A stretch of 12,645 bases of DNA from Cephalothrix simula (taxonomy: Eukaryota > Nemertea > Palaeonemertea > Archinemertea > Cephalotrichidae). Both the position numbers and the translations under genes were made by a program. The notes under the pieces were generated by a model. The model made no database searches. It was not told where the DNA came from and was given only the letters and a program-made list of their open reading frames with translations. The DNA lies in NCBI GenBank assembly GCA_035591015.1, contig JAXIUW010182737.1:1-12645 (forward strand), written 5' to 3'. This document shows, one piece after another, positions 1 to 8,140 of the stretch; positions within the stretch are counted from its first letter, which is position 1, and each line of letters starts with the position of its first letter.

Positions 1-85
1 TAGGGCAGGGCGGAACTGCCAGTCTAAAATTATAAAACAAGTGAACATCGGGTCCCGCCATCGCTCTCCCTTTAATCCTACTTAC

Positions 86-154
86 CCGATCTTTTTCTTG
101 AAAGCGCATTTTCATTAGCAACAGTGTCTGAAAGTCGTTCTGAAAAACTGCTAT
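86..154 (-). CDS. Gene A, third coding exon seen (internal, 69 bp)
   Basis: This is a short internal exon of the minus-strand gene whose main exon lies at 3009-4851. On the minus strand it follows a long pyrimidine tract ending in TTTTTTACAG and stops at a near-perfect donor, GG|GTAAGTAGG. It enters in phase 1: the two bases AT complete a codon begun by the final G of the 1205-1282 exon, giving Asp. It also leaves in phase 1. The 23 codons are open and read D-SSFSERLSDTVANENALS-RKRS, a polar stretch ending in a basic cluster. The product is unrecognised. The protein must continue in exons beyond position 1 of the window, because no stop codon occurs before the donor. The match in phase and the strong splice sites make the call fairly secure; function cannot be inferred from this piece. 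Confidence 0.8.
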
Positions 155-1204
155 CTGTAAAAAAGAAATTGAATTTTTCGTTAGAAAAAATACATGCAAG
201 TACAAGAGGGTTTTACATAAGTAAAAGATAATAATAACCACTTATTGCGTTTGGTCTAAGTTTCATAAAACTTTTCTAATCTTAGTTCCAGGTGAACAAG
301 TATAAGAGTGTATTATCAGAACATGGATCTTGTTAAGGAAAGATTGAGCCTATATTGTACATAAGGGAGAATATGCATGTAATCAGCTACTTCGTATGCA
401 TAACTTTGGAATTTGCAAATTATTTCTCATAACTTAACAATTTGAAATATGAAGATCAACATGCAACATATCAATAGAATAAGATTTTACAGACTATAGT
501 TCAAATAGTTATTATTTTTACACGGGTTTCAATAGCAGAATTCAGTAATACGCGGAAGAATACAGAGTGAGGCGGCTTATTTTCTGAGTGAGCGCAGTGT
601 TACCATATACCAAGCTTTTTTTATTTTATCATAATACAATTAACAAAATTTTCATTTAAAGGGGAAAACTCAATTGTTTTCTTAAATATTTTTGATCAAA
701 ATAATCTAAACTTACGTTTTTGAATTTAGCCATGTGCCAATCCGACCCTCTCCCTAGTATGCTTTACGCTTAAATCATGGCTGTAATATAGCTAGAACGG
801 CTTGCCGAATTATGACAGCAGAGCTCTATTTGGCAAGCTATTTCATGAGCTATTTAATGAGCCCAACCAGCGTAGAATCGCTACTAGCCGATTACACAAA
901 CTAAGTCCTCTAAATAGCTTATATCACACAACCTACATCGTAGATCCACATTAGTAGGAAATTCATACAAAGATCTTTAAACCCGGAACATATCGGAATG
1001 GCAGGGTGTATACCCTTATTGAATACCTTATCTCCGATTTCTCTTACAAATTTTTGTTAATTGAAAAGAAAGATACAAGAACGTGACAGGAATCATACAA
1101 ATTAGGGTGCTAATTAAATTTGTGCGCTAAATTGATTCATGTCAAGTCCAATAACATGGAACTTGCGAAACAGCACTTCAGAAACTGAAAATTAGTGGTC
1201 TTAC
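155..1204 (-). other. Gene A intron between the 78-bp and 69-bp exons
   Basis: This stretch starts on the minus strand with GTAAGACC and ends with TTTACAG. It is AT-rich and I see no coding exon in it. One small stem is visible: GCTTGCC at 800-806 pairs with GGCAAGC at 832-838. A minus-strand segment near 700-740 reads ATGGCTAAATTCAAAAAC followed by GTAAGT, which resembles a tiny first exon, but nothing around it supports that reading. Confidence 0.65.
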
Positions 1205-1282
1205 CCTTTGACAGAGCTTCTTTTTTCGTCTTCATCTCCTCCCATTCCTGGATCTTGCCCATAAATTCTTCGCTGACGCCAA
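1205..1282 (-). CDS. Gene A, second coding exon seen (internal, 78 bp)
   Basis: This internal exon on the minus strand is bounded by the acceptor TTATTACTTTAG|TT and the donor AAGG|GTAAGACC. Its first two bases, TT, complete the codon begun by the last G of the 3009-4851 exon, giving Val. It then encodes 25 codons with no stop and ends in phase 1 with a single G. The peptide begins GVSEEFMGKIQEWEEMK and continues TKKEALSK. It is a charged, probably helical segment with the pattern EFxxKIxEWExMK, which looks conserved in character, though I cannot name a family. The exon length is a multiple of three and both junctions are phase 1, so it could be skipped without a frameshift and is a candidate for alternative splicing. 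Confidence is high because the phase, both splice sites and the amino-acid composition all agree. Confidence 0.85.
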
Positions 1283-3008
1283 CTAAAGTAATAATTTGGA
1301 TCAAAGTTAGATTTAAAAAAAAAACAGTATTTGTAACATATTAATAAAAGCATTATGGTGTGGGTGTAAGCGTATGCCAAAAACTTGCCAAGACAAAAAA
1401 TAGCGGATTTAGTCGATTATAACATAGTGTCACGCGAGAGACTGTACTAAGTACTAAAAATTGTACTTTTATAAGGCGAAAAAGTGGCCTAAGTCCTAAG
1501 TAGCAAAAATTTGATTAATGCATACTTTTGCAAGGCGAAAAAATTGCCTAAGTCAAAAGTAGCAAAAGTTTGATTAATGCATACTTTTGCAAGGCGAAAA
1601 AATGGCCTATGTCTAAAGTAGCAAAAGTTTGATTAATGCATACTTTTGTAAGGCGAAAAAATGAAAAAATGGCCTAAGTCCAAAATAGCAAAAAATTTGA
1701 TTAATGCATACTTTTGTAAGGCGAAAAAAATGGCCTAAGTCCAAAATAGCAAAAAAATTGATTAATGCATACTTTTTTATGGCGAAAAAATTGCCTAAGT
1801 CCAAAGTAGCAAAAATTGCCTATGTCCAAAGTAGCAAAAATTTGAATAATGCATACTTTAGCAAGGCGTATAAAATTGCCTAAGTCCAAAGTAGCAAAAA
1901 TTTTATTAATGCATACTTTTGTAGGGTCAAAAAATTGCCTAAGTCCAAAATAGCAAAAATTTGATTAATCCATGCTTGAATCACCTTATCGATACTATAA
2001 ATGTTGCTATTTTAAAATATTGTAATATCATAGTAACTTTAAAAGTGAAAACTAAACTAACAATGTGAACAACGCTGAACACAAATACAACGACAAACAT
2101 TTATATATCTAATCTAAATGTGATGGGGAGTTAAATATTACAAAACTACATCGTATAAGTGAAAATATCTACCCTATATTCATGCATCATGTGACTGTGC
2201 CTATAGACTATGATATTAATTTTTTGTAATTTTGTCAGGCTGCTTAATGAATTATTTTTTAAAAGTAGTATCTTAAAGTATTAGTTATTATAGTTAGTTT
2301 CTGAACATTTAATACTTTAACAAGAATTGCGATTAGTTAAAGGTTTTTGCAGTTAGCAGAAACAAACTAAATTTCTGATACTGTATTATGTTAAATAACA
2401 TCCGCAAGGCAATTCCATGAGTTTTTCATGAGTCAATATTCCAGGCATATGTATCATTTTGGCCTATCTAGACTATAGGAAGTGTTTTAACAGACTATAT
2501 AGCTTAGATATTTAGGAATAATGACGTCATAAGTATATGGAATTACCCCCAAGCATATAACCAAGTCAAAAATTACTAGTTTTATACATCCTTTTGATCT
2601 AACCAATACCATCATCTTATGCATTCGTGCTGCATGACGAAAAACGCAAAGAGTGCTGACGTATTACAGATATCTTGCACTTCCGGAAGCAATGTTGTTG
2701 TCAGAGCCAGGCAAAATGGAATAGGATAGACATAATTTAGCATATTCTAAACTATTACGCAGCCATACCGCGAACGTTCTTGATGCATATTAGCTCGTCA
2801 TATTATTTGTTCATGAAATTCCGTTACTTAAAAACCGCATTTAATTTAGAATTGCCTAATTTATATAGATTATCTATAATAACAATAGATCTAGTCTATA
2901 ATTACGGACAAAATGAAGGAGCAATTACTAATTTTAAAATTACACAGGGCAAGATATACGGCACAATAATTATGTAACTACTTTGGTACAACATATATAG
3001 TTCCTTAC
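1283..3008 (-). other. Gene A intron between the large exon and the 78-bp exon
   Basis: This 1.7-kb intron begins on the minus strand with GTAAGGAAC and ends with ATTACTTTAG. It contains the ~59-bp minisatellite, described separately. The remainder (about 1980-3000) is AT-rich with no convincing exon. Two isolated palindromes stand out: TGACGTCA at 2522-2529 and CTTCCGGAAG at 2690-2699. They match the CRE/ATF and ETS consensus sequences and could be an intronic regulatory element, but this rests on motif match alone. Confidence 0.65.
1450..1976. repeat. Minisatellite, ~59-bp unit, about eight to nine copies
   Basis: Each unit runs roughly AAGGCGAAAAAATTGCCTAA, then GTCCAAAGTAGCAAAAATTT, then GATTAATGCATACTTTTGC. 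The AAGGCG anchor or its variant starts at about 1473, 1532, 1591, 1650, 1718, 1779, 1863 and 1922. Spacing is mostly 59 bp. One unit is about 9 bp longer through an extra ATGAAAAA-type insertion near 1660. The unit around 1800-1860 carries an internal duplication of about 25 bp. The units before 1473 and after 1940 are degraded. Short reading frames across it are by-products of the repeat. Confidence 0.93.
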
Positions 3009-4851
3009 CCATAAGCGAACTAAAATCATTTGGTTTCCTCAAGTCAGCCGAACTTGATTTCCCACTTCGGGCTGAGACAGGGGAACTTCGGTTACTGTCT
3101 GTACTCTTGCCATCGGGTGCTTTTCGAGCATCTAGAGATGATTTGGAAGATGTTTGACGTAAATCAGGAACGGAATCGAATGTAGTATCAACAAGTCTTT
3201 CTGGATCAGACGGATCCATTAAAATAGCTTCGTTGAAGCTCTTTCGATTCTCCTCTTTACTTTTGTTCCGCTTTTTAATACGTTTTGTACTATCTTTTCT
3301 TGTATAAATATAATCCTTAACCTTATTCCATGCCTTTTTGCTCTTTTTTTCAGATTTTTCACTTCCCGTTGTTTCGTCATGCGCACGACGCAAAACAGGC
3401 GTTGAAGGACGCTTAATATCAACGTCTTCCAAAGCCAGTGAGCGTAACGTTGGACTTGATTTACGGCGTTCTAATTTGGGTGTAGATTGGTCATCACCTG
3501 ATGCAATATTGTATCGGTCTTTGTCTTCAAACCAAAGTCTTTCTGGATTCGTTGGCGTCGAACATTCTTGACGATCTGGTGGACCCATCCAAATACCTCC
3601 ATAATCGTCAGCATACACTCCTGTCTGTTCACTCTGACTACTGGACGGACTATGGGAAGATGGTTCAACAGAAGTTGCTTTGACGTGTCTATCTGATGAT
3701 TTAGCACTTCCTCCTGGTTCAAAGGTTGGTGTTGAACCCCTTCCCCCAACACTTCTTCTTTGTCCTGGTATTTCTGGAATATGAAGAGACTGGTCCCCCT
3801 TTTTACCTTTTCCAAACACTTTTTTAACTGTCTGTCTAGTGACTTTAAATGACTTTTTAAACTTATCGGCGTATTTGACTGGACTTACGCCCTGACGGCT
3901 ACTAGGTTCAACACCAGCTTGATCATCAACTGATCCAACTGAAAGACTTCTCTGAACCTTTGAATGTAATGAATAAGTACTTTCACTTGGTTCTTTCTTA
4001 AAAACATCTTCGTCAGAGTCAATATTTAAGGCGCTATCACTTGTATTTTTTGGAATCAATATTACTTCTTTCTTATCTGCTGATCTTTCACTCTCAATAA
4101 CCTTATTCATTAATGATTCATTCTGTGCTTTCAGAATGTGTCGCGTGTCATCCAAGTAACTACAACGTTTCCTTAATCTAGTGTTTTCATCCCTAAGACC
4201 AGCTAATTGGTGCATTAGCTTACAAAGATTATCCAAGTGGTCAAGACCAACTGTAAGTCCAGACCTGGGAGCTGATTGTGTTCTTCGTTCTACTGGAGAA
4301 CGTGGTGCAGCTCCTGGAGGTTGCATGGCAGCGATTTGACCCTCTGGCCCAAGTAAATCACGTATTGCTTCATCAATTGATTTTTTCGGTCCAGTGCCTT
4401 CTGATGTTGACCTATTCTGCCGACGTCTTCGATCAGACGCCCTTGAACGGCTGAAACTGGAGGTTGGAGTTGTCCTGGTAGATTCCGATGTAACTGTGCT
4501 TGTTGTTGAAGTGATCGTACTAGTGGTACTAGATCTACGCTCGCGTTCTTCATGTGTGTATGTAGATGACTTCTTTCGTCTTGGAGATTCTAAACCTACC
4601 GTAGGGTGGCGAAGGATGGATGAAGTTGGGGATGTAGCTTCATCGCTAAGGGAAATTTCTGCAACTTTTGGTAACGCTCCAGAGATAGATCCAGTATCAC
4701 TGATTTTTTTCTTAGGTTCATTAGTAGGTTTTCCTATTGATGTTTTCCGATGTTTTTCTTCATCATCGCTCGTGTTGAAGAAGACCTGGTTATCGTAATC
4801 CTCTTCGTGCCTACGGGCCTCCTCTTGTTCATCAGTAGGGGTAGTAGCCAT
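3009..4851 (-). CDS. Gene A, main coding exon: disordered Ser-rich coiled-coil protein
   Basis: This exon encodes 614 residues from the ATG at 4851. The N-terminal region (1-60) is acidic then lysine-rich, followed by a long Ser/Thr-rich tract (about 100-135) and an Arg-rich patch (136-148). A short helix, SIDEAIRDLLGPEG, lies near 158-171. A likely coiled coil spans about 203-258 (DHLDNLCKLMHQLAGLRDEN onward). A basic amphipathic segment sits at about 326-351 (KYADKFKKSFKVTRQTVKKV), and a second basic region at about 501-533 (KKAWNKVKDYIYTRK). Many SP/TP and RxxS-like sites suggest phosphorylation. There is no signal peptide or membrane segment, so a cytosolic or nuclear adaptor-type protein is my inference; I do not recognise the family. 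The frame runs on after 3009 to a stop near 2902, but the tail beyond GGTAAG is hydrophobic and unlike the protein, so I end the exon at the GTAAGG donor (phase 1). An in-frame TAG lies just upstream of the 4863 acceptor. Confidence 0.9.
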
Positions 4852-4880
4852 CTTCACCAAGACCTAAAACGAGGTAAAAA
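4852..4880 (-). other. Splice acceptor and short leader upstream of the gene A ATG
   Basis: On the minus strand the sequence TTTTTACCTCGTTTTAG ends at 4864, followed by GTCTTGGTGAAG and the ATG at 4851. This looks like a 3' splice site, so the ATG exon is probably not the first exon. The 12 bases between acceptor and ATG are open in the ATG frame. If an upstream exon ended in phase 0 it could add N-terminal residues; otherwise these bases are 5' untranslated. The ATG context (GAAGATGG) has G at +4 and G at -3, which suits initiation. Confidence 0.6.
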
Positions 4881-6866
4881 GAGGTATTACATATGTACTA
4901 TGATATCCTATGATAGCCCATATAAGGTGCTCTCTCTGTATGGTGCGCTCAAACGACCAAAACCTTCCGAAAATGGTCACCATCTATTAAAGAAGATCAC
5001 TATCTGTTAATCATGATAACGAATTACAGTGACCATTCACTTGAGTGACACAAATTGGCCAATGGAAGCCCTACCTAAACTTGTTGGCTAAGTATTGAAG
5101 TTTGTTTGATTAACATAAGGAAGATTTTCCTTCTGCCTTGAGACGGTGACCAACTGTTTAATATGGTGACCAACTTAACCATGAAATATGTGACCAAACC
5201 AAAAGGAGGGATTCAACTGGCCAATTTGTGACACGTGGTACAAAGTAAGGGTATATGATTGGTTAATAATTACCACCATCGATGACCATCGATGTCACCA
5301 TCGTAGTTCGTTGGTCACTCCAACTCTTATCTATGGACATGTTCAATCGGAGGGTTTCTGTTCTTCAAGAACTTGAAAAGATGTGGTATAAATAACCAAC
5401 GAATATTGTGTTATTGGCCGATTAGGAGGAAAAACGTTAATTCCCAAGGGAAGAGGACTTAGGTTTTTGCGACAGAATTCGAATTAGCTGTTCTGGCAAA
5501 ACAATTTTTGTCATTAATGCAAGTAACAGAACTCGAGTAACTCAGCAATGGTTTTTATGATTGGATTATATCTATTCTTTCCTAGATATTTCGACTGACC
5601 ACTTATAAGAATACAAAACGGCTTTATTCAGCCTTAAGTCCTGTTTTCCATTATACATGTATAAATGGTCAATCAACTCTAATGATTATAGAGGACCTGA
5701 GAGATTTGATAGAAAATTATTTGCAAATCTTTTGCCTAGCAACACAGGAATATAGAAACACAGGTGGTATGGAAAGGTTCTCCAAAGGAATATAAAATTG
5801 TCTTCTTGTAATATCATACTGATTGGCTTCTCCTTTTTAGGGGATTTCGATGTCAGGTCAGCAAACCTCTCTCCACAGCACAGCTCCTTATTAAACGAAG
5901 CAGTTTCATCTCAGCCATGGGATCTCAGTCGATCCTAGTAAGAATTATACCGAGTTTGAAGACCATGTGCCATTTGCCGCCAGGAGCCCTTTTTGACACT
6001 AAAATTGCCGAATAATTTTTTGTTGTAAAAATGGTCTTAATTTTATGGCGCCAGCGCTTATACCTTTTTAGGATCTTTTGATGGCAACTGTGGTCCAGTA
6101 CATGCTTTTTAAAATATCGACTATCAAAAAACGCCAGGGGGTCAAACTAGGGCCCAAAAGAATTTCTAAAAATCAAATATTACATTTTTATCCTCCTTCC
6201 TTACATATTCGATATGCAAGCAAAAAATTAAAGGTGCCCAAAAACATGGTCAGTAAATAGTAGTCACTTTACTTTTGGACAAAAGTTTCTTTGAAAAAAT
6301 TACAAAACTGACTTCTTGTTGAATAATATCTCAAATTAATTCTATATTTTGAATTTTGTCCGCCTAAGCAAGGTTTTTCTAAACCTATTAGATCATGTTT
6401 CGCAGAAAATATCGGATCAAATGATGGAAATTTTCAATTAAAACGAAATTGAGAATCACAGATGCATAAAAAACGTTATTAACCTTTCTATGAATCTGGA
6501 TCATCTTATTAGCCATAGCTAAGTGGAAAATAAAAATTTTCATATGGATATTCCTTGGAAGATCTGAGAATTTCGCATTAATCAGTGTAATCTCCGTTCT
6601 GAAGAGCTTTCGTCAACAACAGGTGGAGGTTACAGTAAGAAATAACCAATGAACTCTAGAAGTTCTGACTTAAAGGAGCTATATCTATATGTATCTATAT
6701 GTACCCAGATTACCGCTAAAGTCAATTAATATTGACATAAGCATTTTATCAAAACACATTTTAAATGCATTATGTTTACCAATTTGCATAGTACAAATAT
6801 ATTCTATCAATAATATTTATATAGACAGTTATAACAAGTTCAAAACAATGCGTAGTTTGAAGATAT
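4881..6866. other. Non-coding stretch, probably gene A upstream intron or intergenic
   Basis: No convincing coding exon was found on either strand. About 4973-5335 is enriched in GTGACC/GGTCAC words, including three copies spaced 20-24 bp apart near 5145, 5165 and 5189. Plus-strand TATAAATA occurs at about 5384 but no gene follows it. Acceptor-like pyrimidine tracts ending in TTTTTAG occur near 5840 and 6071 without a following coding exon that I can support. The rest is plain AT-rich sequence. Confidence 0.5.
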
Positions 6867-6915
6867 AGTTACCATGGTGACGTCACTCGGCCAACCCGCG
6901 AAATCGAAATTCGCG
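6867..6915 (-). other. Possible first exon of gene A ending in ATG, with donor (speculative)
   Basis: On the minus strand the sequence GAGTGACGTCACCATG is followed at 6872 by GTAACTATA, a usable donor. The ATG at 6875-6873 is in a good context (ACCATGG). Splicing it to the acceptor at 4863 would leave phase 0, as that acceptor requires, and would produce an N-terminus of Met-Val-Leu-Val-Lys before the Met at 4851. The implied intron would be about 2.0 kb. There is no independent support, and the exon's 5' limit is unknown. Confidence 0.25.
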
Positions 6916-6960
6916 CCAATACAGCTCATTTAAGAATCACTTTGAGGTCGAGAAATTTCT
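6876..6960. promoter_or_regulatory. Candidate promoter with CRE and TTCGCGCC box
   Basis: A perfect TGACGTCA (CRE/ATF consensus) lies at 6878-6885. It is followed by a locally GC-rich stretch with CGCGAAATCG and AATTCGCGCC (E2F-like TTCGCGCC) ending near 6917. This GC-rich patch is unusual in the surrounding AT-rich DNA and sits 60-100 bp upstream of the gene B first coding exon. No clear TATA box is present at the expected spacing. The motif families are well known; their use here is inferred from position. Confidence 0.45.
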
Positions 6961-6978
6961 ACACTATTTTTTGATAAC

Positions 6979-7150
6979 ATGAATATAATTGAGATCATGA
7001 GGGTGCAAGTGGTATGGAAACTACTTTTTAAAATATTATTAACCCTATTTTTGAAGACGTCTTTTTGTGTGATAGCCGAAGAGGGGGTGGATTCCGATCT
7101 CCCATCTATCTCAGCATTGGATTGTCCTATTGACTTGAAATTTTGCACAG
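6979..7150 (+). CDS. Gene B, first coding exon: secreted or membrane protein with signal peptide
   Basis: The exon runs from an ATG at 6979 (a second in-frame ATG is at 6997) to a donor ACAG|GTATGC at 7151, leaving phase 1. An in-frame TGA lies upstream near 6942, so this looks like an initial exon. From the second ATG the protein starts MRVQVVWKLLFKILLTLFLK, then TSFCVIA and EEG. That is a basic start, a hydrophobic core and a plausible cleavage site, so a signal peptide, and the 6997 start fits best. The mature part is acidic and ends ALDCPIDLKFCTG. Two cysteines six residues apart next to a phase-1 intron would fit the beginning of an LDL-receptor class A or similar Cys-rich module. This is suggestive only, since the next exon was not found in the window. 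Reading on past 7150 gives a stop within three codons. Confidence 0.55.
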
Positions 7151-8012
7151 GTATGCAATAACTAATAATTAATACATACAAAGAAAAATATTTAACCTAA
7201 GTCATTTTGCGCCGCCGCCATGGCCCCTTTTGGGACCAAAACTTGGCCAAAATTTAAAAATGTTTAAATTGAGAATCTGTATTTTGAACATTTTTGATCA
7301 CCCTTATCCACCAGTGATGGAAGGGACATGGAACCACCACCATATTACTGCATTTTACATGCCCTTTCCGGGCATATATAGTTTATGGGGGTTCCTATTT
7401 TCCTGTTTGCCACAAAGCCAAAATAATCTATGATTTGCTGATTTTCGGCCATTTCTTTCGGATATTTTTAACCTCTACCCTCCACCAGGAGGTGGTAGGG
7501 ACTGCGCGCCTCGAAAAATAACTGCTGACATATTGCATCCAGAAAGCGTCGAATAACTGTATAATATCTGTGGGTCACTAATTAGCAGAATTCTGGGGCA
7601 GAGTCTTTGAAGAATTGTCTGCTACAGATTCTGTGGATCTTTTCAGAAAAAACTGTGATCAAAAACAAATACTTTTAGCGTCATCCTGTCAACGGAAAAT
7701 GTCCTTACTTCCGACGACCACATTAGTAATTGAATTGTTCGGTGAATATATGGTTAGTTGTCACTAATTTAGTTGTCAGTAAAAGAAAGGAAACAATTTC
7801 AAACAATACCAACCATAATGTTTGTTTTATTGCATGTGTAGTGTCAGGAGAAGATTATCAAAATAGGAATTCCGACCAAAATCTTCACTGCAAAAAGTGG
7901 GAACGCTATCGGTATAAAAAGAGTATAATTGTCTCACTTGGAGGAACAGTCTAAATATCTGTGGTGTATCTATAGATAAACGCCTCTTCAGAACATCTAT
8001 AGCCTACTTATC
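7151..8012. other. No gene seen; probable gene B intron
   Basis: After the GTATGC donor I find no acceptor followed by a coding exon that continues a Cys-rich extracellular module. The segment includes a C/G-richer patch at 7207-7250 (GCCGCCGCCATGGCCCC), a small hairpin ATGCCC/GGGCAT near 7360-7376, and the word CCACCAGGAGGTGG near 7487-7500. A plus-strand frame at 7730-7954 has no splice or homology support. Confidence 0.4.
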
Positions 8013-8140
8013 TCTTTCAGAACACTTTCGCAGCAACAAAGAACACCTCTAGAGCACATGGTGTTCCATCAATGCCGAACCCTGGTAGAACAATAGGTGT
8101 TCTTACTGTTCTAGAGATGTTTTATGATGTTCTGAAAGAT
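8013..8140. repeat. Imperfect inverted repeat rich in AGAACA/TGTTCT
   Basis: The left arm (about 8013-8049) contains TCTTTCAGAACA and, after a spacer, AAGAACACCT. The right arm (about 8095-8140) contains the same two blocks inverted: AGGTGTTCTTA, then TGTTCTGAAAGAT. The arms are not identical between these blocks. Six AGAACA or TGTTCT words fall in about 120 bp, with a further AGAACA just outside at about 7990. It is probably a decayed foldback or MITE-type element, so the acceptor-like CTCTTTCAG at 8012-8020 belongs to the repeat and is not a real splice site. Confidence 0.5.

Noticed and set aside
1613-1889. Minus-strand frames with repeated Phe/Leu-rich peptide
   Set aside because: They are translations of the 59-bp minisatellite.
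2902-3008. C-terminal extension of the gene A frame past 3009 to a stop
   Set aside because: A consensus donor GTAAGG lies at 3008. The translated tail is hydrophobic and aromatic, unlike the rest of the protein, and the downstream exons fit in phase.
3219-4798. Several 60-134 residue frames on both strands across the large exon
   Set aside because: They are shadows of the 614-codon frame, with odd composition and no independent signals.
4852-4860. Non-ATG start (TTG) three codons upstream of 4851
   Set aside because: In an animal gene the ATG at 4851 is the natural start, and the upstream bases directly follow a splice acceptor.
5923-5945. Plus-strand ATGGGATCTCAG... before GTAAGA, a possible tiny first exon
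   Set aside because: The frame is very short and there is no promoter or downstream exon evidence. The N-terminus also does not meet the usual myristoylation pattern.
7730-7954. 74-residue plus-strand frame
   Set aside because: It lacks a splice acceptor in the phase needed by gene B and lacks recognisable composition.
8087-8103. AGAACA-ATAGG-TGTTCT resembling a steroid-receptor element
   Set aside because: The spacer is five bases, not the three used by the glucocorticoid or androgen receptor element, and the words belong to the local inverted repeat.
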